From: JAJRVH01 sp964505995
Lineage (GTDB): Bacteria > Pseudomonadota > Zetaproteobacteria > Mariprofundales > Mariprofundaceae
Length of the DNA: 28,431 nt
Assembly (NCBI GenBank): GCA_964505995.1
Contig: CAZDLB010000006.1
Coordinates: 1 to 28,431 of the forward strand
Direction of reading: 5' to 3'
Within the stretch, counting starts at the first letter, position 1, and each line of letters begins with the position of its first letter. The notes under the pieces were generated by a model, which was not told the DNA's origin, searched no databases, and saw nothing but the letters and a program-made list of their open reading frames with translations. A program made the translations under genes and the position numbers. Below are positions 17,528 to 24,768 of this stretch, piece after piece.

Positions 17528-17562
17528 ACCCACTTTTCCCCACTAGATGCCAATATTGGCCA
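17528..17562 (-). promoter_or_regulatory. Probable MraZ operator: four TGGNN boxes at 10-bp period
   Basis: On the minus strand, read towards mraZ, the boxes are TGGCC (17558-17562), TGGCA (17548-17552), TGGGG (17538-17542) and TGGGT (17528-17532), each separated by exactly five bases. The last two match the TGGGN-N5-TGGGN repeats known for E. coli MraZ; the first two are degenerate. The set overlaps the spacer, the -10 element and the expected transcription start of the mraZ promoter, which fits repression by steric block. Operator function is inferred from the pattern. Confidence 0.8.
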
Positions 17563-17580
17563 CAATTCCACCCTTGTCAA
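17552..17580 (-). promoter_or_regulatory. Predicted sigma70 promoter of the dcw cluster
   Basis: A perfect -35 (TTGACA, 17575-17580 on the minus strand) is followed after 17 bases by AATATT (17552-17557), which matches four of six -10 positions. Transcription would begin near 17545, leaving a leader of about 55 bases before mraZ. It is the only strong promoter-like element found for the long co-oriented run downstream. Confidence 0.72.
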
Positions 17581-17650
17581 CCCGCCTCCGCGGCATGGCG
17601 TGTCATTTTGAGTCATTGGATGCCGGGAAATTGGCTTCTGAAGCAAGGGG

Positions 17651-17665
17651 TGGGGGAAGGTGGGG
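17651..17665 (+). promoter_or_regulatory. Second TGGGG-N5-TGGGG pair, plus strand, upstream of ycgN
   Basis: Two TGGGG boxes (17651-17655 and 17661-17665) are spaced by five bases, the same geometry as the mraZ operator but on the opposite strand and 65 bp upstream of the ycgN start. The surrounding stretch is rich in G runs, so a chance match is quite possible. No good promoter for ycgN was recognised between here and its start. Confidence 0.3.
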
Positions 17666-17729
17666 AGAATCGGAAAGGGGCCTATGCCCTGGATTTGGTT
17701 TCCGCGCCGGCTTGTGGTGGAATCGGAGC

Positions 17730-18158
17730 ATGGATTTTTGGAACAAGCCGCTTGCGGAACTCAGCGACGAGGAATGGGAGGCCCTGTGCGATGGCTGCGG
17801 GCTGTGCTGTCTGCACAAGTTCGAGGATGAGGACACGGGCGAGCTGCTGTATACCGATGTCGCCTGCGGTCTGCTCGACATCGAGCATGGCCGCTGCAGC
17901 GATTATGCGAACCGGACAAGCCGGGTGCCGGAATGTCTGGCCATCCGCGAGTTTGCCGAGGCGCAGTATGCGTGGCTGCCGACTACCTGCGCCTATCGCC
18001 TGCGCCATGCGGGGCAGGCGCTGCCGGACTGGCATCCGCTGATCTCCGGCGATCCGGACAGCGTGGTCAGGGCCGGGATATCGGTGTGCGGCCGCTGCGT
18101 GACCGAAAGCGAGGTCGCTCCCGAAGACTGGGTGGACCATGTCATCGATCCGCTGTGA
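17730..18158 (+). CDS. ycgN: YcgN-family cysteine cluster protein (UPF0260)
   Basis: Small soluble protein of the YkgJ/YcgN cysteine-cluster family. The function is not established; the conserved cysteines suggest binding of a metal or iron-sulfur cluster. The product is 142 aa, close to the usual 150. It begins FWNKPLAELSDEEWEALCDGCGLCCLH, the family's hallmark, and the following segments (DEDTGELLYTDVAC, LPTTCAYRL, LPDWHPLISG, ESEV) match E. coli YcgN as remembered. The ATG at 17730 gives the standard N-terminus; an open frame runs 61 codons further upstream but has no conserved sequence. It is divergent from mraZ and followed after 7 bp by ychJ, so the two are probably co-transcribed. Confidence 0.92.
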   Translation: MDFWNKPLAELSDEEWEALCDGCGLCCLHKFEDEDTGELLYTDVACGLLDIEHGRCSDYANRTSRVPECLAIREFAEAQYAWLPTTCAYRLRHAGQALPDWHPLISGDPDSVVRAGISVCGRCVTESEVAPEDWVDHVIDPL

Positions 18159-18165
18159 GGCGGGC

Positions 18166-18642
18166 ATGGGGCTGAGTCCGGGAGGCTGTCCCTGCGGTTC
18201 GGGCAGGGAGGAGGGCGCCTGCTGTGGCCGGCTGATGTCCGACAGCCGCGCCATGGCCCTTGCGGACGCGGTCATGCGTTCGCGCTATACCGCCTATGTG
18301 CGTGGCAATGAAGCCTGGCTGCTGAAGAGCTGGCATCCATCCACGCGACCGGACAGCCTGGATCTGTCGCGGGATCGAACCACCTGGCTGGCGCTGAGGG
18401 TGTTGCATGTCCGGACGGACGGGGATGGCGCCGAGGTCGAGTTCCGGGCCTGGTTTCGCGACGGGGACGGTGTCATTTGCGTGCTGCATGAGCGGAGCCG
18501 CTTTGTCCGATCGGATCAGCCGCCGGGATGGCTGTATCTGGATGGCCGCTGCCGGCTTGAGAAACCCGGACGCAACGAGCCCTGCTTCTGCGGCAGCGGC
18601 AGAAAGTTCAAGCGCTGTTGCGCGCTTCCTCGCAGCGGCTGA
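18166..18642 (+). CDS. ychJ: YchJ-family protein with two SEC-C motifs (UPF0225)
   Basis: Small protein with zinc-binding SEC-C motifs at both ends and an NTF2-like middle domain; the family function is unknown. The product is 158 aa. The N-terminal motif is CPCGSGREEGACC, followed by the conserved DAVMRSRYTAYV and LKSWHPSTRP; the C-terminal motif is NEPCFCGSGRKFKRCC. The ATG at 18166 was preferred over an in-frame ATG nine codons upstream because GAGG (18157-18160) stands five bases before it. It follows ycgN by 7 bp, a pairing that suggests one transcript. The last 35 bp overlap the end of the convergent transporter gene. Confidence 0.92.
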   Translation: MGLSPGGCPCGSGREEGACCGRLMSDSRAMALADAVMRSRYTAYVRGNEAWLLKSWHPSTRPDSLDLSRDRTTWLALRVLHVRTDGDGAEVEFRAWFRDGDGVICVLHERSRFVRSDQPPGWLYLDGRCRLEKPGRNEPCFCGSGRKFKRCCALPRSG

Positions 18643-19531
18643 GTTCGGGCTGAAGCGTCGCGTGTTCGATGCCGCGCGCGGCCAGTTCCTGCTGGATCTG
18701 CGGCAGCAGCTGCGGCCAGTCATGCATGTCCTCCAGCTCGATATGCGCTGATAGCGCCAGTGTGCCGCTGGGAAGCGTCCACAGATGCACATGATGCCAG
18801 CCGCGCACGCGCTCGAGATCCCCGATCAGCGCGTGCAGCTGCTGATGATCGATTTCAGGCGGGCAGCCCTCCATCAACAGCAGTGTGGTTTCCCGGATCA
18901 GCTTCCAGCCGCCCCAGGCGAGGATGCCGGCGACGACGAACGACAGCAATGGATCGATCGGGTTCCAGCCGGTCAGCACGATGATCAGGCCGGCCAGCAT
19001 CGCCGCCACCGAGCCCAGCGCATCGCCCAGCACATGCCAGTAGGCGGCGCGGCTGTTCAGGTCGTGGTGGTGACGCAGCAGAAACAGCGACATCAGGTTC
19101 ACGGCCAGCCCCGCGGCCGCGACGATCAGCACGATGTTTCCCTGCACCTCGGGCGGCTGTTGCAGCCGGCCGATCGCTTCCCAGCAGATCCAGCCGCACA
19201 GGAACCACAGGCCCAGGCCGTTGGCCTGCGCGGCCAGCACGCGCGCCCGGCCATAGCCGAAGGACATGCCGGCATGCGCCGGGCGTGCGGCAATGCGGCT
19301 GGCTGTCACGGCCAGGCTCAGGGCCAGGATGTCGGAGGCCATGTGCGCGGCATCGGCCAGCAGCGCCAGCGAATCGGCCATCAGGCCGGCGATCAGTTCC
19401 ACCAGCGCGAAGATCGTGGTCAGGAGCAGTGCTCCGCTCAGGCCGTGTGCGGCACCGCCATGGTGATGCGAGGCATGCGGCGCACCGCCACCCCTGCCGG
19501 CATCGGACTCGCGGGAATCCGGGCAGACCAT
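18608..19531 (-). CDS. Cation diffusion facilitator family transporter (probable Zn efflux)
   Basis: Inner-membrane antiporter of the CDF family that exports Zn2+ or related divalent metals. The product is about 307 aa with a histidine-rich N-terminus (ASHHHGG), six membrane helices, and a cytoplasmic metallochaperone-like C-terminal domain. The metal site shows as two H-x3-D motifs: AHMASD in helix 2 and HVLGDALGSVAAM in helix 5, the Zn-preferring pattern of ZitB and CzcD. The start is ambiguous: the ATG at 19531 lies seven bases after the folE stop, while an in-frame TTG at 19546 would overlap folE. The 3' end overlaps ychJ by 35 bp, tail to tail. Confidence 0.93.
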   Translation of the reverse strand: MVCPDSRESDAGRGGGAPHASHHHGGAAHGLSGALLLTTIFALVELIAGLMADSLALLADAAHMASDILALSLAVTASRIAARPAHAGMSFGYGRARVLAAQANGLGLWFLCGWICWEAIGRLQQPPEVQGNIVLIVAAAGLAVNLMSLFLLRHHHDLNSRAAYWHVLGDALGSVAAMLAGLIIVLTGWNPIDPLLSFVVAGILAWGGWKLIRETTLLLMEGCPPEIDHQQLHALIGDLERVRGWHHVHLWTLPSGTLALSAHIELEDMHDWPQLLPQIQQELAARGIEHATLQPELSRCEEARNSA

Positions 19532-19538
19532 GCCTGTT

Positions 19539-20141
19539 TCAGGCAAGCCCCTTATCCATGCCGATCAGCTGGAACAGCTCCAGGCGCGAGGACGGGTTCT
19601 TCAGGAACGCGCCGGTCAGCTTCGAGGTCGTGGTCCAGGAGTTCGGCTTGTGCACGCCGCGATGGCACATGCAGAAATGCTGGCATTGGATGATGACGGC
19701 CACGCCATTCGGATCGAGCACCTCCTCGATGGCATTGGCGATCTGCATCGTCAGCTTTTCCTGCACCTGCAGCCGCTTGGCATAGCCCTCGACAACGCGC
19801 GCCAGCTTCGACAGCCCGACCACGCGGCCCTTCGGGATGTAGGCGACATGCGCCCGGCCGACAAACGGCACGAGGTGATGCTCGCAGTGGCTGTGCACGT
19901 CGATGTCCGAGACCAGCACGACCTCGTCGTATCCCTCGACCTCCTCGAAGGTCTTCTCCAGGTGCTCGCGCGGATCCTCGCGGTAGCCGGCGAAATGCTC
20001 GTTCATCGCCGCCAGCACCCGCGCCGGGGTTTCCAGCAGGCCTTCGCGCTCGGGGTTCTCGCCGATGTATTCGAGCAGAGCTTTCACATGCTGCATGGCC
20101 TGGCGGTTCTTGGGGTCATTCGGGTCAAAATCGTCGCTCAC
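19539..20141 (-). CDS. folE: GTP cyclohydrolase I
   Basis: Zinc enzyme that converts GTP to 7,8-dihydroneopterin triphosphate, the first step of folate (and queuosine or biopterin) synthesis. The product is 200 aa. The zinc ligands are visible: C86 and H89 in SHCEHHLVPF and C157 in HFCMCHRGV. GRVVGLSKLARVVEGYAKRLQVQE and SRLELFQLI complete the family pattern. The start is a GTG at 20141, supported by AGGAAGGAA (20146-20154). It lies upstream of the metal transporter by only 7 bp, so the two may be co-transcribed. The N-terminus is short, and a longer start was not found. Confidence 0.97.
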   Translation of the reverse strand: MSDDFDPNDPKNRQAMQHVKALLEYIGENPEREGLLETPARVLAAMNEHFAGYREDPREHLEKTFEEVEGYDEVVLVSDIDVHSHCEHHLVPFVGRAHVAYIPKGRVVGLSKLARVVEGYAKRLQVQEKLTMQIANAIEEVLDPNGVAVIIQCQHFCMCHRGVHKPNSWTTTSKLTGAFLKNPSSRLELFQLIGMDKGLA

Positions 20142-20242
20142 GGTGTTCCTTCCTGCATTGTCATCGTCGGGCTGAGCCGACAGCTTAGCGGATTGTCGGA
20201 AACAGAAACACCCGCAATGCGTCCGGGATTGAGGGGGCGAAG

Positions 20243-20830
20243 ATGGCGAGAATGGATCTGCTGCGCCACGGCGAGCTTGAAGGCGGGGTGCGTTACCGCG
20301 GTCGCGTGGACGACCCGCTGACCGATGCCGGCCGCCGGAGCATGGATGCGGTCTGGGAGCATCTGCGGCATGAAGTGGATACGATCATTGCCTCGCCGCT
20401 GGCGCGCTGCGCCGGACCCACCCGTGCCTGGGCCGAGGCGGCCGGCATCGAGTGCATTCTCGATGAGCGGATCGCCGAGCTGCATTACGGCGACTGGGAA
20501 GGCTTGAGCGCCGATGAGATTCGACAGGGCTGGCCGGGCATGCTGGAGCGCTGGCGCGCCGACCCGAGTGGCATGCGGCCGCCGAACGGCGAAAGCCCGG
20601 AGGAGCTGCGTGCCCGCATCGAGGATTTCCTGCGGGAATGGATGGCATGCCACGCTGGCCGGAAGCTGCTCGTCGTGGCGCATTCCGGCAGCCTGCGCAT
20701 GCTGCTGGCCGCGGCGCTTGGCGCGCCGATCGCGGCCACGCGTCGGTTCGCGATGCCCTATGCCTGCTGGAGCAGGCTGTCACTGGCCGGCGGCCAGCCG
20801 CTGCTCGAGTTCCATCAGAGGTCTGCGTAA
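20243..20830 (+). CDS. Histidine phosphatase family protein (CobC/PhoE-like)
   Basis: Phosphoglycerate-mutase-like phosphatase that uses a phospho-histidine intermediate. The product is 195 aa. The catalytic motif LLRHGE is at residues 6-11; SPLARC, ELHYGDWEG and the second histidine in VVAHSGSLR follow the usual order. The closest familiar type is alpha-ribazole phosphatase (CobC), but no cobalamin gene is nearby, so the substrate is unknown. The ATG at 20243 has a GAGGGGG site upstream. It is divergent from folE, with about 100 bp between them, and converges on the flavodoxin-fold gene with only 5 bp between the stops. Confidence 0.9.
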   Translation: MARMDLLRHGELEGGVRYRGRVDDPLTDAGRRSMDAVWEHLRHEVDTIIASPLARCAGPTRAWAEAAGIECILDERIAELHYGDWEGLSADEIRQGWPGMLERWRADPSGMRPPNGESPEELRARIEDFLREWMACHAGRKLLVVAHSGSLRMLLAAALGAPIAATRRFAMPYACWSRLSLAGGQPLLEFHQRSA

Positions 20831-20835
20831 ACGTT

Positions 20836-21378
20836 TCAGCGAAGCAGCCGGGAGGCCACCTCGACGACATGCGCGCCGTAGCTTCTGGCCGCCACCAGCG
20901 CGGCCTCGCTGACGGTGGCCGGCATGCCCTCATGATTGCCGCTGCGGCCATACGCGCCCCAGTGCAGGCCGCCATCGGCATAGCCGGGCAGTGATTTCGG
21001 GAAGCCGACGACGATCATGCCCTGTTCGAGGAAGTGGGCATGCAGCGCGACCATCGTCGTTTCCACGCCGCCGCCGGCATTGCCGAAGCCGCCGCCGGTC
21101 GCGAACACGCCGCCGACCTTGCCTTCCAGCCCGCCTTCCATCCACAGCTTGCCGGCCTGATCGATCAGCTTCTTCATTGGCCAGGCCATCGAGCCCATGT
21201 GCACCGGCGTGCCGAAGAAGATGACATCGGCCCCGCACAGATCCTCGAGCCGGGCCTCGTCGGCCGTGCGGCTGACGATGTCGCGGGCAAGCCCCGTGGC
21301 GCGCGCGCCGGCGGCGATGGCCTCGGCCATCTTCTTCGTGTTGCCGTAATCGGAATGGAATACGATCAGGATGTTCAC
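20836..21378 (-). CDS. WrbA-like flavodoxin-fold NAD(P)H:quinone oxidoreductase
   Basis: Flavodoxin-like protein expected to bind FMN and reduce quinones. The product is 180 aa. The FMN phosphate loop is VFHSDYGNTKKMAEAI near the N-terminus; FGTPVHMGSMAWPMKKLIDQ and the glycine-rich GVFATGGGFGNAGGG segments match WrbA. GLHWGAYGRSGN and the final EAALVAARSYGAHV also fit that family, though it is shorter than E. coli WrbA. The GTG at 21378 is preferred over an upstream ATG because AGGAGG (21386-21391) stands seven bases before it and the residue order NILIVFHS starts the fold. It follows yqgE with a 72-bp gap. Confidence 0.88.
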   Translation of the reverse strand: MNILIVFHSDYGNTKKMAEAIAAGARATGLARDIVSRTADEARLEDLCGADVIFFGTPVHMGSMAWPMKKLIDQAGKLWMEGGLEGKVGGVFATGGGFGNAGGGVETTMVALHAHFLEQGMIVVGFPKSLPGYADGGLHWGAYGRSGNHEGMPATVSEAALVAARSYGAHVVEVASRLLR

Positions 21379-21450
21379 GCTCCTGCCTCCTGCGATGTTC
21401 GTTGCGAGGGGCCAAGACTGCCGTAAACGCAACGGTCTGGCACGCGAAGT

Positions 21451-22023
21451 TCAGGCGTGGCCGATCTGGTCGGAGAGCTGTGCCGGATCTACGCCCATGC
21501 AGCGGGCGCCGAAGTTCCAGCGGCTTTCGGGCGGCTCCTGGAAGATGATCCGATGGCTGGCCGGCGCGATCAGCCAGTCGTTCTCGGCCAGCTCCGCCTC
21601 GAGCTGGCCCGGGCCCCAGCCGGCATAGCCCAGCATCATCATGAAATGCTCCGGTCCGTCGCCGGCGGCCAGATGCTCGAGCACGTCGCGCGAGGCGGTC
21701 AGGTGCAGCTCGTCGCTGACCTGCATCGTCGAGTCGTAGATATGCCAGGCATCGTGCAGGATGAAGCCGCGGAATTCATCGACCGGCCCGCCCTCGAACA
21801 CCGGTTGCCGAAGCAGCTCGGCATGTTGCGGCTGTTCCGACGTGAGGATGTGCAGATCGTTCAGCACGTCCAGCAGCGTCAGATCCCGTGGCCGGTTGAT
21901 GATCAGGCCCATGCTGCCGTTCTCGTCATGGCTGCAGACGAGTACCACGCTTTCCCGGAAGTTCGGATCCTTCAGCGAGGGCGTGGCCAGCAGCAGGTTT
22001 CCGGCAAGCTGATTGATCTGCAA
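21451..22023 (-). CDS. yqgE: YqgE/AlgH family protein (UPF0301)
   Basis: Conserved cytoplasmic protein of unknown molecular function; a homologue was named AlgH from an alginate phenotype in Pseudomonas. The product is 190 aa, the usual length. It begins LAGNLLLATPSLKDPNFRESVV, then GSMGLIINRP, FEGGPVDEFRGFILH, and GYAGWGPGQLEAELAENDWL, all family hallmarks. The start is a TTG at 22023. It is well supported: GGAGG (22029-22033) lies five bases upstream, directly after the pdxA stop, and no ATG or GTG fits better. It is the tail of the pdxA transcript; E. coli has rsmA and apaGH in that place. Confidence 0.94.
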   Translation of the reverse strand: MQINQLAGNLLLATPSLKDPNFRESVVLVCSHDENGSMGLIINRPRDLTLLDVLNDLHILTSEQPQHAELLRQPVFEGGPVDEFRGFILHDAWHIYDSTMQVSDELHLTASRDVLEHLAAGDGPEHFMMMLGYAGWGPGQLEAELAENDWLIAPASHRIIFQEPPESRWNFGARCMGVDPAQLSDQIGHA

Positions 22024-22033
22024 CCGATCCTCC
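22024..22033 (-). promoter_or_regulatory. Ribosome binding site that fixes the TTG start of yqgE
   Basis: GGAGG at 22029-22033 follows immediately on the pdxA TGA (22034-22036) and lies five bases before the TTG. The pdxA stop, this site and the yqgE start form one compact junction. Confidence 0.8.
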
Positions 22034-23026
22034 TCAGCGAGCTGATGCGCTCATGGCTGCCGCCAAGCCGATGGCGGCTTCAAGGCTACTGTAGGACACT
22101 TTGGGCGATCCTGCACGTGCAAGCGCCGTGCCGTGATCCACACTGGTGCGGATGAACGGCAGCCCGAGTGTCACATTGACCGCCTCGCCGAAGCTCAGTG
22201 CCTTGATCGGGATCAGGCCCTGATCGTGATAGCAGCAGACGATGGCATCGAATTTATCGCGCATCATCGGCGAGAACAGCGTATCGGACGGCAGCGGGCC
22301 GTCGATGCGGATGCCCTGATCGCGGGCGGCCTCGACCGCCGGCTTCAGGATGCGAATCTCTTCATCGCCGAAATGCCCCTTCTCTCCGGCATGCGGATTC
22401 AGGGCGCACAGGCCGATGCGCGGGCGCTTGATGCCGAAATGGCGCGAAAGATCGGCCGCGGTGATGCGGATGGCCTTCAAGGTGCTCTCGATGCTGAGCG
22501 CGGCGGGCACGCTGGCCAGGGCCAGGTGCGTGGTCAGCAATGCCACACGCAGGCGATCCGAGGCCAGCATCATCACGACCTCGCCATTGCCGGCCAGATG
22601 TGCGAGGAATTCCGTGTGGCCCGGGAAATCAAAGCCGGCATCACGCAGCACGGCCTTCTCGATCGGACCGGTGACCATGCCGGCGGCTTCGCCGCGGATG
22701 CAGGCCAAGGCGGCCTCGCGGATGCAGGCGATGACGGCGCCGGCCGTGTCCGGGGAGGGTCGGCCGCAGATGGCTTCCGGACCCGGGCCGGGCAGCGGGT
22801 TCCAGCAGACAAGACCGCAACCGGCTGCGGAGGCAATGGCCTGATGCAGCTCGGGATATTCTCGGATTTCAGGATGCAGGCCGATCTCGGCAGCCCGTCT
22901 GCTCAGCCACAGGGCCGGCGCGACGACGATGCAGTCGTCGAGTGCTGCGGCCTTCGCCGCATGCAGTCGTAGCAGGCAGTCCGGCCCGATGCCAGCCGGC
23001 TCGCCGAGCGTGATCAGCAGCGCCAA
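22034..23026 (-). CDS. pdxA: 4-hydroxythreonine-4-phosphate dehydrogenase
   Basis: NAD- and metal-dependent enzyme of pyridoxal phosphate synthesis that oxidises 4-phosphohydroxy-L-threonine. The product is 330 aa, the usual length. It opens LLITLGEPAGIGPD, where GDPAGIG is usual. The three metal-binding histidines of the family appear at H167 (LLTTHLAL), H212 (LNPHAGE) and H267 (CYHDQG), and TSVDHGTALA follows. The start is a TTG at 23026. Two codons upstream is the surA TAG, in the same frame, so no other in-frame start is possible outside surA. Its own ribosome site is weak, which suggests coupling to surA. The surA-pdxA order is common in proteobacteria. Confidence 0.96.
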   Translation of the reverse strand: MALLITLGEPAGIGPDCLLRLHAAKAAALDDCIVVAPALWLSRRAAEIGLHPEIREYPELHQAIASAAGCGLVCWNPLPGPGPEAICGRPSPDTAGAVIACIREAALACIRGEAAGMVTGPIEKAVLRDAGFDFPGHTEFLAHLAGNGEVVMMLASDRLRVALLTTHLALASVPAALSIESTLKAIRITAADLSRHFGIKRPRIGLCALNPHAGEKGHFGDEEIRILKPAVEAARDQGIRIDGPLPSDTLFSPMMRDKFDAIVCCYHDQGLIPIKALSFGEAVNVTLGLPFIRTSVDHGTALARAGSPKVSYSSLEAAIGLAAAMSASAR

Positions 23027-23032
23027 CGCGGT

Positions 23033-24718
23033 CTACAGGGGCTGGGATGTCTCACGCGTGATCAGCCAGTGGTCGCCGTTCTTCTCAAGCTCCAGCGTCT
23101 TGGCATCCCGGCTGGAAAAGCGGTCGGACTCGAATCGCTGGGTGAAATGGACGCGCGCATGCGTCGCATCGAGCATCTCCGTCTTCAGATCGGCAAGGGT
23201 GACGCGGATGAAGCGCTTGTTGCCGATGACGCGCTGCTTGTAGGCCTTCCATTCCTCCCGGCTTCGGAAGCGCGGACCGGGATCGAAATGCGCGCTGTAG
23301 GCGGTGAGATAGCTCTCGATATCGCGGCTGCTCCAGGCTGCGCGCCAGCGTTCCACGGCCTGCTCCGGCGTTTCTTTGGGCAAGGGCGTGGCTGCTGGCT
23401 CCGCGTTGTCTGCGAGCGCGACATCGCTGCAGTCGTGGCGTTCGATTTCGGCGCGGGCCTTCAGTCCGGCCAGCCAGCGCGGCAGCTGTTCCTGCATCTC
23501 GGCATTGATCAGGATCTGCTGGATCTGATCCTGCCTGGCCTCAAACGAATTGGGATCGACATGGCGGCGTTCGATGACGCGGATGATATGCAGGCCAAAG
23601 GGGGATTCGACGACGCCGCTGGTCTGCCCGGGCTTGAGCGAGAATGCCGCATCCTCGAAGGCCTTGACCATGGCGCCGCGCCGGAACCAGCCGAGGTCGC
23701 CGCCGCGGCTGGCGCTCGGTCCCTGCGACACCTCTCTGGCGCGGGTCGCGAATTCCTCGTCGCTGGCATCGGCCATGTTACGCGCGATCGTACGCGCGCG
23801 ATGCATGATCTTCGCGCGCGTGGCGGCATCGGCGGATTTCGGGATCTGCAGCAGGATATGCCGGGCATGAACCTCATCGTAGGCCTCGCCCTGTTTCTCG
23901 GGTTCGTGCATGCGCTCTTCCAGCACGGTCAGGATATGAAAGCCGGCCGGTGAGCGGATCGGGTTGGAAATGCCACCGACCGGCAGCTCCAGGGCCGCGG
24001 CGAAGCGGGAGGCAATGCCGCCGGGCAGGAACCAGCCCATGACGCCACCTTTTTCCGCCTCCGGTCCGTCCGAATGCAGCCGCGCCAGCTGGGCGAAATC
24101 GCCGCCCTGCAGCAGCTGGCGGTGAATCCTCTTGGCCTTGGCGCGCACTTCGGCGACCTGCTCGGGGGCGGGTTCGGCCGGCAAGGCGAGCAGGATCTGG
24201 GCCAGGCGCACCTCGCGCACGGGATGCATGGAGGCCATGTACTTGCGATAATACTCGCGCATCGCCTCTTCACTGATCTGGACCTTGCTGCGCACCGCGA
24301 TGTTGATCAGCTTGCTGCTGAGGATCTGGCGACGCAGATTCTCGCGATAGGTGTCGTAATCCATGCCCTGTTGGGCCAGCGCCAGCTTCAGCTGTCCGGG
24401 CAGCAGGTGGTTCTGCTCCTCGATATTGGCGATGGTCTTGTCGAGCTCCTCATCATCCACCTTGATCTCGAGCTTTGCGGCTTCCTGTTCCTGCAGTGCG
24501 GCCATGATGCGATTGTCCATCGCGCGCTGCATCAGCTGTTCCAGTGACGGTGGCGTACCACCCTGGGCCAGCAGCTGCCGCTTCAGGCTCAGCGCATCCT
24601 GCTGGATTTCATAACAGGTGATGGCCTTGGTGTTGACCACCGCGCCGATCTTGTCGAGCACTTCGGCCCGGGCCGTCAGGGGCAAGAACAGCAGCATGAA
24701 CAGGGCGACGGCGCGCAT
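23033..24718 (-). CDS. surA: Periplasmic chaperone SurA with extra C-terminal NTF2-like domain
   Basis: Periplasmic chaperone and peptidyl-prolyl isomerase that carries outer-membrane proteins, LptD among them, to the BAM complex. The product is 561 aa against 428 in E. coli. Parts in order: signal peptide (1-18, cut after TARA), SurA N-domain (about 19-165), parvulin 1 (about 167-268, HPVREVRLAQILL to GFHILTVLE), parvulin 2 (about 281-384, VHARHILLQIP to FGLHIIRVIE), C-terminal helix (388-428), a linker, and an added domain at about 451-559. That domain (AWSSRDIESYLTAY, RFESDRF, WLITRE) has the pattern of NTF2-like modules and closely resembles one in the neighbouring LptD. The ATG at 24718 has GAGGAGG (24723-24729) upstream. 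Confidence 0.96.
   Translation of the reverse strand: MRAVALFMLLFLPLTARAEVLDKIGAVVNTKAITCYEIQQDALSLKRQLLAQGGTPPSLEQLMQRAMDNRIMAALQEQEAAKLEIKVDDEELDKTIANIEEQNHLLPGQLKLALAQQGMDYDTYRENLRRQILSSKLINIAVRSKVQISEEAMREYYRKYMASMHPVREVRLAQILLALPAEPAPEQVAEVRAKAKRIHRQLLQGGDFAQLARLHSDGPEAEKGGVMGWFLPGGIASRFAAALELPVGGISNPIRSPAGFHILTVLEERMHEPEKQGEAYDEVHARHILLQIPKSADAATRAKIMHRARTIARNMADASDEEFATRAREVSQGPSASRGGDLGWFRRGAMVKAFEDAAFSLKPGQTSGVVESPFGLHIIRVIERRHVDPNSFEARQDQIQQILINAEMQEQLPRWLAGLKARAEIERHDCSDVALADNAEPAATPLPKETPEQAVERWRAAWSSRDIESYLTAYSAHFDPGPRFRSREEWKAYKQRVIGNKRFIRVTLADLKTEMLDATHARVHFTQRFESDRFSSRDAKTLELEKNGDHWLITRETSQPL
23051..23350 (-). repeat. NTF2-like domain copy in surA (residues 457-556)
   Basis: Segment of surA that aligns without gaps to lptD 26893-27192, 41 of 100 residues identical by hand count. 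Shared landmarks are RW-x-AAWSSRD, a W at position 34, KR-x-IR, DA-x-HA, SDRF, LEL and the final W-x-I-x-RE. The linker just before it (ETPEQA) resembles the one before the third lptD copy (ETPEEA), and both genes keep the 11-base DNA run TCCGGCGTTTC there (23363-23373 and 26843-26853, plus strand). Confidence 0.82.
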
Positions 24719-24768
24719 GAAACCTCCTCGGGGATGGCTTGCAGGGATGGATCCGGGTATCCGGAAAC

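Noticed and set aside
17695..17723. Candidate promoter TTGGTT-N17-TGGAAT for ycgN
   Set aside because: Weak match, and it would start transcription at or after the ATG; not strong enough to list as a feature.
20166..20181. Dyad GTCGG-N6-CCGAC upstream of folE, considered as an operator or attenuator
   Set aside because: Only five base pairs and no partner site or known motif; it may be chance in GC-rich DNA.
18608..20836. Intrinsic terminators expected at the two convergent junctions (ychJ/CDF and phosphatase/WrbA-like)
   Set aside because: The genes overlap or are 5 bp apart, and no GC hairpin with a T run is visible on either strand.
24752..24765. Small inverted repeat (TCCGG, four-base loop, CCGGA) between lptD and surA, considered as a terminator
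   Set aside because: Stem of only five pairs and no U tract on either strand; surA follows closely with a strong ribosome site.
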